Source: Spirochaetia bacterium (GTDB lineage Bacteria > Spirochaetota > Spirochaetia > Treponematales > Breznakiellaceae). From it: a stretch of DNA of 5,093 nt. The translations under genes and the position numbers were made by a program. How positions within the stretch are numbered: the first letter of the stretch is position 1; every line of letters begins with the position of its first letter. The DNA is taken from positions 1 through 5,093 of the forward strand of contig BNUX01000116.1 of assembly GCA_025997675.1 (NCBI GenBank), given 5' to 3'. Shown here piece by piece: positions 1 to 4,846 of this stretch. A model generated the notes under the pieces. The model did not search any database. It saw only the letters and a list, made by a program, of their open reading frames with translations, and was not told the origin of the DNA.

Positions 1-2
1 TC

Positions 3-119
3 TACAAGGATATTATCAATTTCTCTGTTTTCATATAAATCTTGAAATGTTTCACCTGATAAGTCTGAAAATTCAATCAATGGAAGAGATCCTTTAACTA
101 ATGATCCAACGCAAGTAAT
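3..119 (-). pseudogene. G3-containing fragment of a double-GTPase-like protein, inverted relative to its C-terminal half
   Basis: Read on the - strand, this stretch is open and gives a convincing peptide running off the left edge: VGSLVKGSLPLIEFSDLSGE followed by TFQDLYENREIDNILV. A hydrophobic strand leading into D-x-S-G-E is the Walker B/G3 signature of P-loop GTPases, and the DxSGE form with a following aromatic or basic helix resembles the double-GTPase-1 family. The + strand ORF that starts beside it carries the G4 and G5 motifs of the same kind of protein, so the two pieces look like parts of one gene in opposite orientations. The open - strand frame continues past 119 into the antisense of the other half, so the junction lies roughly between 110 and 130. 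The G1/P-loop is not in the window. The motif reading is from memory of the family; a separate truncated paralogue is the alternative. Confidence 0.5.
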
Positions 120-489
120 TATTGTAGAGCTGTTACAATTTTTGCTTTGTATTAGACGGGAGACTAGCATTAATCTTACTATTGTGATATCTGCTTGGGA
201 TGCTGTCAAGTTAGATAATAATGCTAAAAATGATTCTCCAATGGAATATTTGTGGAGGGCGATGCCGCTTTTAATGCAATTTATTATAGCTGATAATGAT
301 AAATTGCTCCATGTTCATTATTTTGGGGTTAGTGCACAAGGAGGAGATGTTGGCGATAAAGACATCAGAAAGAAACTGTTGTCAAATGATCCATGCAATA
401 GAATATTGGTGATAGATGAAGAAAAAAATGAATCGAAAGATATTACATTGCCGTTATTGCAAGCATTAGGTATAGATAATGAAGAATAA
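118..489 (+). pseudogene. C-terminal half of a double-GTPase-1-like GTPase (G4-G5 region)
   Basis: This is the C-terminal part of a P-loop GTPase. A hydrophobic strand leads into VISAWDAV, which fits the G4 base-specificity motif (SAWD in place of NKxD). It is followed by the helix PMEYLWRAMPLLMQFI and then VHYFGVSAQGGD, the G5 SA motif. The end, DITLPLLQALGI, fits the usual closing helix. G1, G2 and G3 are missing on this strand. The same frame is open back to 46, but residues encoded before about 118 do not look like the family and lie antisense to an apparent G3 segment. The TTG at 142 is the first possible start and has no ribosome binding site, so I do not believe this is an independent gene. 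It overlaps the GAP1 gene by 11 bases, the expected operon arrangement. In the family, the GTPase is thought to act as an NTP-dependent switch with GAP1 in conflict systems. Confidence 0.62.
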
Positions 490-2407
490 TAGAATCGAAC
501 AATCTTTACATGGGTATGATAATGGGCATCATTTATTAGCCATTTCTACAAAAGGCCTTAATAATAATTCACTAAAAACATTATCCATATTAAGTGATTT
601 TTCTGGTCCGGAAATAGTTAATGGTTTTGAGGAATATATAACAGGATACCCTTTAGTAGATGATGATTTATATGTAATTGCTAAAACATGGTATGCATTT
701 GAGATGGAAAGGCCTGGTTGTGTATGGACTCATTCATTATTTATCCCGAATAAAATAATTAAAACTAAAATGGATGTGAATAAATTATTTAATTTATTTA
801 TTAGGCCAAAAAAAAACACAGATATTTCATTATATTCTAAATCGCTAATGGTAATTGATGAAGATAATGACTTTTATATTGATGACATGTCTTTAAATGA
901 TACTAATTTATTATTTTCTTCGTTATTTTCAAACAATCAACCAGTACTTATAGGTATTAGCGATACTTTAAAAATTCAAAATGAAATAATCTTTCTTCTT
1001 CAGAATGAACTGTATTTATTATACAAATATTTTTCTTTTTGTACTGGTTCTGTTTCGGACAGAAAAATTAACAACAGATCATTTGATTTACAGTTTGTAC
1101 CAGAGCATATGTTAAAATATATTGGTAGAAACATCAAAAATCCAATATTGATTAATAAAAATAATGTCATCACTAATATGCCGAATCATTTTATTGACAT
1201 AACTTATAAAATTACTAATGATGATAATTTTAATAAATTTATGTTGATATTTAATAATCTTATTATAGACAGAGTTAGTGTTGGACAATTTATTCAATTC
1301 TATTTTGAAATTGGTTTAAATACAAAAATATGTGATATAATAATGTATATAAAAAAAGGCAAGGAAATATTTAATGATGATTGTTATAATAAATTTATAA
1401 TAAAAACGATAGAGTGTTTATTAGATAACGATAATTCTTTATGGTTTATAAAAGAAAATATAAATGATATTATAAAAATAATATCAAGTAACAATAATTT
1501 GTCTATTGATAATTTCATAATAAAAAACATTATTTCTTTATTATGGGAAAAATATGACATAAGGAAAATAGGTCAAATATTTAATGAATTAATAAATAGT
1601 AACGTTAATAATATTGGAGAGAAATTGATAAAGGTGATCGCAAACAACTTAACAATAGAAAAAACGCAGGAATTTTCACTAATGCAGCTAAAGACTTGTA
1701 GAATACTGGTATTGGCAAATAATAAATTATCCTTATGTCCTGATTTCTGGAAGCAAACTATAGATTTTCAGTTGGAAATATTGAATTGTATTAACAAGGA
1801 AAAACTATCAGTTTCTGAAAATACAAAATTAATAAAAACCATATTAGAAAACAGTCAAGATGTATTTTGTCTTCAATTATATAATATATTTGACAAGATG
1901 GCTGTGTCAATAGTACTATCTTATTATGCAAAACATAATATTAAGAATGGATGGATAAAAATAATCCATTATGATATGGATGAATATTTTAATTGGATAA
2001 TTACGATAGATAAATTAGATGATTATGTTTGTATAGAAGAAATGATTAATGGAATAGACCCAAATTCAGAACAATTATTAAAATATGAATGTTCTTTATG
2101 GGAAAAATTGTTTCAATTAATAGATACTAATAATATTAATGATAAGCTAAAAGTATCATTAGCTATATATTTTTTACCTATTATTTTACATTCAGGATAT
2201 AAATATAGTAGTAATCTGGTGCATTTTGTTTTTTATACAATAAATGATAAATTGGCAAATGACAGTATTGATTTCGAATCCTGGTCTAAGATTGATAAAT
2301 TACTTCCTGAAATCTCATGGTATGCTAGCTGGGATAGATGTAAAAGACTTAGAAAGGCTTTTAAAAACAGTGGTTATTCTTTCAAATCAGAATACTATTT
2401 TGACTAA
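479..2407 (+). CDS. GTPase-associated protein 1 (GAP1), N1-type
   Basis: A complete 642-residue protein. The N-terminus matches the GAP1 N-terminal domain type 1: QSLHGYDNGHHLLAIS (8-23), LSDFSGPE (38-45), YITGYPL (53-59), then RPGCVWTHSLFI (78-89). Around residues 180-215 the pattern FSFCTGS ... SFDLQFVP matches the GAP1 middle domain. The rest, to 642, is helical in character, very rich in Asn, Ile and Lys, with no motif I recognise; a divergent C-terminal domain is likely. No signal peptide or membrane segment is evident, so it should be cytoplasmic. The start ATG overlaps the GTPase stop by 11 bases, with only a weak TTAGG upstream, suggesting translational coupling. By family knowledge GAP1 accompanies double-GTPases in predicted anti-invader or conflict systems; its biochemical activity is not known to me. 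The gene is far more A+T rich than the genes to its right, a sign of separate origin. Confidence 0.78.
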   Translation: MKNNRIEQSLHGYDNGHHLLAISTKGLNNNSLKTLSILSDFSGPEIVNGFEEYITGYPLVDDDLYVIAKTWYAFEMERPGCVWTHSLFIPNKIIKTKMDVNKLFNLFIRPKKNTDISLYSKSLMVIDEDNDFYIDDMSLNDTNLLFSSLFSNNQPVLIGISDTLKIQNEIIFLLQNELYLLYKYFSFCTGSVSDRKINNRSFDLQFVPEHMLKYIGRNIKNPILINKNNVITNMPNHFIDITYKITNDDNFNKFMLIFNNLIIDRVSVGQFIQFYFEIGLNTKICDIIMYIKKGKEIFNDDCYNKFIIKTIECLLDNDNSLWFIKENINDIIKIISSNNNLSIDNFIIKNIISLLWEKYDIRKIGQIFNELINSNVNNIGEKLIKVIANNLTIEKTQEFSLMQLKTCRILVLANNKLSLCPDFWKQTIDFQLEILNCINKEKLSVSENTKLIKTILENSQDVFCLQLYNIFDKMAVSIVLSYYAKHNIKNGWIKIIHYDMDEYFNWIITIDKLDDYVCIEEMINGIDPNSEQLLKYECSLWEKLFQLIDTNNINDKLKVSLAIYFLPIILHSGYKYSSNLVHFVFYTINDKLANDSIDFESWSKIDKLLPEISWYASWDRCKRLRKAFKNSGYSFKSEYYFD

Positions 2408-2446
2408 ATATACATTCAGAAAGAACAGAATTGTTAGGTGTATTCC

Positions 2447-2650
2447 ATGACCAAAAAAAACCTGCAACTCCTTCTCCCCCATCCCGGGAACGAATACATA
2501 GAATTCAAAGAAGCCAAATCCGCCTACAGTTTTGAAAAACTATGGAATATACCCTGTTTAATCTTCTTCATCAATATCCAAGATAAGCTGCTCTCCAACT
2601 TGCGGATATACTTTTATAAGATGTCGATGAAACTGATCCCAATCTTTTGA
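2447..2650 (+). pseudogene. Truncated 5' end of an AlbA_2 (Schlafen-type) ATP-binding protein gene
   Basis: Only the first 33 codons look genuine. They encode MTKKNLQLLLPHPGNE and then YIEFKEAKSAYSFEKLW, the classic opening of AlbA_2-domain proteins, where a conserved EFKEA strand precedes a helix and then a stretch like KYFSALSNEA. After the Trp at 2543-2545 the family match stops; the frame runs on to a stop at 2648-2650, but that part is antisense to the P63C gene and is not real protein. The start has a plausible ribosome binding site (AGGTG, 2436-2440, six bases upstream) and lies 39 bases after the GAP1 stop, so it may once have been the next gene of that operon. Composition also changes here: the codons are much richer in C and G than GAP1. 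Full-length members run to several hundred residues, so this remnant cannot function as one. Confidence 0.6.
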
Positions 2651-3457
2651 AATCTGCATTAATGCTAACACAGCCGAGAGATGTTCAGCTAATGCAGGGT
2701 GTCCAATATCTTCTGTTAGCCATTGATGGTGTTTCACTTTTCTCTTGCCGGGAGCTATAGTTGGATTTCTTTGTTCAAGTTCAGCTAATATGCCAGGAGC
2801 TAATCGGTTGTAAACAATATCTTTGGTATAGGTCCCAACCACACCGGGACGATTTACTTTCATGCCGTGCCATTCCCATTTTTTTAGACGAAACATTTCT
2901 TTGTAAAATTTATCGGGAAATCTTTTTGCCCAGGCAGCATATTCTTTTTTAAGATATTTATCAAGAATATCTTGAAGTGCGTGTTTATCGCGATATTCCT
3001 GATATCCTGTTACTTCGTCAATTAGTGCAATTAGTCCAACATTGGCAAGACTTTTGAGAAGCTTCCGACTTTGTTTTGCGACATCTTTGTATTCTGATCC
3101 AACTGGAAGCATCTTATTCTCCGCAAGAGCTAAAATTGCGTTACAAATTTCCGGTAACAAATCCGCTAGATACCCATTAGAAGGCAGATTACCACCTTTC
3201 TCATCACTCCTAAATTTTATCGGCTTATTTAATGCATTAGAAAGATTATTATTTCCAATTGAAATAAACTTTATTTTTTCAAGGAATATTTTAAGTTCGC
3301 GGGGTGTATCTTTGGGATAAAATTTTAACCCAAAAGCATTAAGAAAATCCCTTGAGGAGAATATACGTCTGCCATCTTCCAAGACATGACATTCCAGTTC
3401 AACATTACCCAGTTTGAGAACCCCTTTATGCAGGGATTTTAACGGTGTTTTTTCCAT
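2558..3457 (-). CDS. P63C-domain protein
   Basis: A complete 299-residue protein. The N-terminal section GNVELECHVLEDGRRIFSS (17-35) matches the start typical of this family (cxVLEDGxRvls). ADLLPEICNAIL (98-109) and ANVGLIALIDEVTGYQE (138-154) follow, and the P63C domain proper covers about 170-275, with AAWAKRFPDKFYKEMFRLKK (174-193), PGVVGTYTKDIVYNRLAPG (204-222) and KHHQWLTEDIGHPALAEHL (242-260). The family is described as phage- or plasmid-associated, with no established biochemical role. I chose the ATG at 3457 because family homology begins just after it; an upstream in-frame GTG at 3511 would add 18 residues unlike the family and would overlap the promoter. The gene faces the AlbA_2 fragment tail to tail, and its stop lies about a dozen bases from where that fragment breaks off, so it may have arrived with that disruption. 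No clear terminator follows. Confidence 0.85.
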   Translation of the reverse strand: MEKTPLKSLHKGVLKLGNVELECHVLEDGRRIFSSRDFLNAFGLKFYPKDTPRELKIFLEKIKFISIGNNNLSNALNKPIKFRSDEKGGNLPSNGYLADLLPEICNAILALAENKMLPVGSEYKDVAKQSRKLLKSLANVGLIALIDEVTGYQEYRDKHALQDILDKYLKKEYAAWAKRFPDKFYKEMFRLKKWEWHGMKVNRPGVVGTYTKDIVYNRLAPGILAELEQRNPTIAPGKRKVKHHQWLTEDIGHPALAEHLSAVLALMQISKDWDQFHRHLIKVYPQVGEQLILDIDEED

Positions 3458-3469
3458 AATATTCACATC

Positions 3470-3498
3470 AATATATATAAACTCTCGAAAATATTCAA
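3470..3498 (-). promoter_or_regulatory. Probable sigma-70-type promoter of the P63C gene
   Basis: On the - strand a -35 element TTGAAT (3498-3493) and a -10 element TATATT (3475-3470) are separated by exactly 17 bases. Transcription would begin near 3463, only about six bases before the chosen ATG at 3457, so the message would be nearly leaderless. The GATGTG just upstream of the ATG would then fall mostly outside the transcript. The surrounding sequence is A+T rich, so chance matches are possible. Confidence 0.4.
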
Positions 3499-3511
3499 TA
3501 ATGACCCACAC

Positions 3512-3591
3512 TGTCGGATATGCTCTAACGGATATTCAACGAAGCGAGGCAGGATAATTGGTTAAAAGTATCTCTTTCTGAATAATTCCTG
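3512..3591. other. Intergenic region between P63C and the ParD-like gene
   Basis: These 80 bases lie upstream of both divergent genes. I see no gene, RNA or terminator. A 13-base sequence AAAGTATCTCTTT (3565-3577) is repeated imperfectly in inverted orientation at 3925-3937 beyond the ParD-like gene. Confidence 0.35.
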
Positions 3592-3620
3592 TTGCAATCC
3601 GCGATAATCTGTAGTATATT
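3592..3620 (+). promoter_or_regulatory. Promoter and possible operator of the ParD-like gene, copy 1
   Basis: A -35 element TTGCAA (3592-3597) and -10 element TATATT (3615-3620) are 17 bases apart. The same layout recurs at 4058-4086 before a second ParD-like start, with AATCTGTAGTATA and TGTAAC preserved while the rest of the spacer differs. Conservation across the -10 element suggests a protein-binding site as well as a promoter. Ribbon-helix-helix antitoxins of the ParD type commonly repress their own promoters, so this is a reasonable operator candidate; that step is inference. Confidence 0.5.
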
Positions 3621-3639
3621 GTAACATATACCCATTCCC

Positions 3640-3645
3640 AAGGAG
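3640..3645 (+). promoter_or_regulatory. Ribosome binding site of the ParD-like gene
   Basis: A strong AAGGAG lies six bases before the ATG at 3652. It fixes that start, and an identical AAGGAGTCCGC context recurs before the second copy. Confidence 0.7.
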
Positions 3646-3651
3646 TCCGCT

Positions 3652-3909
3652 ATGACCGCCGTAAGACTACCCCCCGAAATTATCGAAGACGCCCGGAAAA
3701 ACGCCCAATTGAGTTGCCGGACCATCCCCAAGCAAATCGAATATTGGTATCGCCTGGGAAAACTCGCCGATGAAAACCCTGACCTGCCCCTGGAGTTTAT
3801 CAAGGGCACTCTGGAGGGAAAACTGGAAATGGCAGGCGGGGATATAAGCCCCTTCGAATTCAGGAGAGCCCAATGGAAATTGGCAAATGAACGGGACGGG
3901 GTAACGTAA
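3652..3909 (+). CDS. ParD-like family antitoxin (solitary)
   Basis: An 85-residue protein matching the ParD-like antitoxin family. The N-terminal strand TAVRLPPEIIEDAR (2-15) is typical of a ribbon-helix-helix DNA-binding motif. The family hallmark RTIPKQIEYWYRLGKLADEN (23-42) follows, then PDLPLEFIKGTLEGKL, and the tail SPFEFRRA is also characteristic. Expected role: a dimeric cytoplasmic DNA-binding protein that represses its own promoter and, in full systems, neutralises a toxin. It has its own promoter and a strong ribosome binding site. No toxin gene follows: the next + strand sequence is antisense to a broken Phd/YefM-type gene. Either this is an orphan antitoxin or its partner has been lost. 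It could also regulate the downstream DUF3791-DUF3990 operon, whose leader carries a near copy of its promoter; this is inference. Confidence 0.82.
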   Translation: MTAVRLPPEIIEDARKNAQLSCRTIPKQIEYWYRLGKLADENPDLPLEFIKGTLEGKLEMAGGDISPFEFRRAQWKLANERDGVT

Positions 3910-3922
3910 AAAAATGACCTGC

Positions 3923-4030
3923 TCAAAGGGACACTTTCGTGACTATTTTGACATCCTCACTAAGCATTTCCTTGATTTTGCCGGTAGCTGTACTAAGCTC
4001 CTGCATAGATAAAAATCTCATATTGCTCAT
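3923..4030 (-). pseudogene. Truncated 5' end of a Phd/YefM-type antitoxin gene
   Basis: On the - strand a short ORF of 35 codons begins with an ATG at 4030 preceded six bases earlier by a good ribosome binding site (GAGGAT, 4042-4037). The peptide MSNMRFLSMQELSTATGKIK followed by EMLSEDVKIV matches the opening of Phd/YefM (prevent-host-death) antitoxins, which read roughly fxSxxELrxxtgkixexL, then a strand ending in vvTxxGKP. Here the match stops right after DVKIV, and the frame ends TKVSL then stop, without the GKP turn. Full members are about 75-90 residues, so the C-terminal half that binds the toxin is gone. It points away from the DUF3791-DUF3990 operon and shares about 80 bases of upstream DNA with it. 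A functioning short peptide is possible but less likely. Confidence 0.5.
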
Positions 4031-4057
4031 AAATTCATCCTCAATCACTTTTGACAA

Positions 4058-4086
4058 TTGCAATCCACAACAATCTGTAGTATACT
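4058..4086 (+). promoter_or_regulatory. Promoter and possible operator, copy 2, driving the DUF3791-DUF3990 operon
   Basis: A -35 element TTGCAA (4058-4063) and -10 element TATACT (4081-4086) are 17 bases apart, with the same context as the copy at 3592-3620. The -10 region sits in a perfect 8-base palindrome, AGTATACT (4079-4086); copy 1 differs by one base (AGTATATT). This is a plausible operator for a ribbon-helix-helix repressor. A perfect TTGACA at 4051-4056 is also present but badly spaced from this -10. The strong downstream AAGGAG and the lack of any other promoter suggest this transcribes the three genes from 4163 to 5053. Confidence 0.5.
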
Positions 4087-4144
4087 GTAACGAGATCAAG
4101 GAGTCCGCCATGCCCACCGCCGTAAGACTACCCCCCAAAATTAT
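4058..4144 (+). repeat. Direct repeat unit 2: ParD-like promoter, leader and first codons
   Basis: Partner of the unit at 3592-3683, same orientation, about 466 bases downstream. Similarity ends sharply after the ATTAT at 4140-4144, where the ParD-like coding sequence is replaced by the DUF3791 upstream region. Confidence 0.75.
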
Positions 4145-4166
4145 AGGAGACATGGATTTTCTATGA
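4110..4166 (+). pseudogene. Remnant start of a second ParD-like gene, now a leader ORF
   Basis: The 18-codon ORF encodes MPTAVRLPPKIIGDMDFL. Its first 12 residues nearly repeat the start of the ParD-like protein at 3652 (MTAVRLPPEII), and the DNA match runs from the promoter through the codons up to 4144. Beyond that point it switches to unrelated sequence, GGAGACATGGATTTTCT, leading into the DUF3791 gene. The remnant has an AAGGAG (4099-4104) five bases before its ATG. Its stop overlaps the next gene's start in an ATGA, so ribosomes finishing this leader could restart on DUF3791. I read it as a recombination relic that supplies promoter and translation signals; whether the peptide has any role is unknown. 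Confidence 0.6.
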
Positions 4167-4357
4167 GTGAACTATCCTTTCAAACCTTTTGCATAGAACT
4201 CTATGCGGAACAAAAAAACATTGCCAGTCCCGATGTCTACGCGCTCTTTCAAAAAACCGGCTTGTTTGATATGCTCAATACGGATTATGAAGATTTACAT
4301 GGTATGTCTTTTGAATATCTGATGCAATTGTTTGACGAATATTTGGGGAGTAAATGA
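4163..4357 (+). CDS. DUF3791-family protein (first copy)
   Basis: A 64-residue protein of the DUF3791 family. The visible pattern is FQTFCIELYAEQ (6-17), then VYALFQKTGLFDMLNTDYED (25-44) and LHGMSFEYLMQLFDEYL. The usual family features are an N-terminal FxxFCIExY helix and a VYxLFxxxGxxDxL middle section. It is small, without a signal peptide or membrane segment. The start overlaps the stop of the ParD-like remnant (ATGA), and its stop overlaps the start of DUF3990 (ATGA), so translation of all three is probably coupled. An AGGAG at 4145-4149 is 13 bases before this ATG, and an alternative ATG at 4152 belongs to the remnant's frame, so 4163 is the only sensible start. DUF3791 genes often sit beside DUF3990 genes; an antitoxin or adaptor role is inferred from that pairing and is not proven. 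Confidence 0.75.
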   Translation: MSELSFQTFCIELYAEQKNIASPDVYALFQKTGLFDMLNTDYEDLHGMSFEYLMQLFDEYLGSK

Positions 4358-4845
4358 TCGTATATCACGGATCGACGGTAATTGTGGATAAGCCTCAAAT
4401 AATAATCACCGAATACGGCAGGGATTTTGGCGTAGGTTTTTATACTACGGATATTTGGGATCAGGCGGTCCGTTGGGCTTTGCGGAAAACAAAAATTGCA
4501 GTACTAAAAGATCATAATGCCCAAGCAATTGTATCCAAATACGAATTTGACGAAAAAAGCTTCAAAATCCTGAAGACTATCCATTTTCCCGAACCCTCTG
4601 CCGCATGGCTCGAAATGGTATGCGCTTGCCGCCGTAATATACAATATAACCATGGGTATGATATAATAACCGGAAAGATCGCCAATGATAATGTGGGGGA
4701 GACCGTCTTGTTTGTGGTACAGGGAATTATGCGGGCCGAGGATGCGATTGAACGGCTAAAATTTGAAAAAATAAATAATCAGATTTGCTTTTCATCGGAG
4801 AAGGCCTTATCCTATCTAAAGTATACAGGATTTGAGGAAGTATAA
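4354..4845 (+). CDS. DUF3990-family protein, probable ADP-ribosyltransferase-like toxin
   Basis: A 163-residue protein, a normal length for DUF3990. It opens with IVYHGS (2-7), followed by YGRDFGVGFYTT (21-32) and a helix with AVRWA (38-42). Then come IVSKYEFD (59-66), AWLEMVCACRR (84-94), GYDIITGKIANDNV (101-114) and a C-terminal QICFSSEKALSYLKYTGFEEV. YHGS plus GFYTT resembles the first two conserved blocks of the ADP-ribosyltransferase fold, where His and Tyr line the NAD pocket. I cannot point with certainty to the catalytic acidic residue; Glu87 and Glu116 are candidates only. If active, it would transfer ADP-ribose to an unknown target in the cytoplasm. It sits between two DUF3791 genes with an ATGA overlap upstream and a 1-base gap downstream, an arrangement that suggests a toxin with flanking partners. 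GGGGAG just upstream serves as ribosome binding site. Confidence 0.78.
   Translation: MIVYHGSTVIVDKPQIIITEYGRDFGVGFYTTDIWDQAVRWALRKTKIAVLKDHNAQAIVSKYEFDEKSFKILKTIHFPEPSAAWLEMVCACRRNIQYNHGYDIITGKIANDNVGETVLFVVQGIMRAEDAIERLKFEKINNQICFSSEKALSYLKYTGFEEV
4834..4840 (+). promoter_or_regulatory. Ribosome binding site selecting the start of the second DUF3791 gene
   Basis: GAGGAAG inside the last codons of DUF3990 lies six bases before the ATG at 4847. It favours that start over an in-frame TTG at 4832, which would add five residues and has no ribosome binding site. Confidence 0.55.
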
Positions 4846-4846
4846 T

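Larger units (their letters stand above)
3592..3683 (+). repeat. Direct repeat unit 1: ParD-like promoter, leader and first codons
   Basis: This 92-base stretch matches 4058-4144. Shared blocks are TTGCAATCC, AATCTGTAGTATA, TGTAAC, AAGGAGTCCGC and a run through codons 2-11 (ACCGCCGTAAGACTACCCC and onward to ATTAT). Copy 1 has a longer spacer between -10 and ribosome binding site. Confidence 0.75.

Noticed and set aside
1112..1297. 61-residue ORF on the - strand inside GAP1
   Set aside because: Low-complexity Ile/Asn/Lys peptide fully antisense to a well-supported gene, with no family resemblance.
2244..2450. 68-residue + strand ORF across the end of GAP1
   Set aside because: Out-of-frame shadow of the GAP1 3' end; no recognisable motif and no convincing ribosome binding site.
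2528..2541. Hairpin AGTTTT-GA-AAAACT considered as a terminator for P63C
   Set aside because: Six A/T-dominated base pairs with a 2-base loop, no clean T-run after it, and it lies inside the AlbA_2 coding fragment.
2761..3320. Two + strand ORFs (63 and 92 residues) opposite the P63C gene
   Set aside because: Both are antisense to conserved P63C coding sequence and resemble no family.
3512..3591. - strand peptide ILPRFVEYPLEHIRQCGS in the P63C upstream region
   Set aside because: Looks protein-like by eye but has no start context, no family I recognise, and lies over the P63C promoter; too little to call a gene fragment.
3525..3926. Long - strand ORFs opposite the ParD-like gene (133 and 68 residues)
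   Set aside because: Antisense to a gene with clear family motifs, promoter and ribosome binding site; peptides rich in Ser/Phe/Arg as expected for shadow frames.
3914..4011. Possible + strand ORF starting ATGACCTGC right after the ParD-like gene, considered as its missing toxin
   Set aside because: No ribosome binding site, only about 30 codons, unlike any toxin family, and largely antisense to the Phd/YefM-type fragment.
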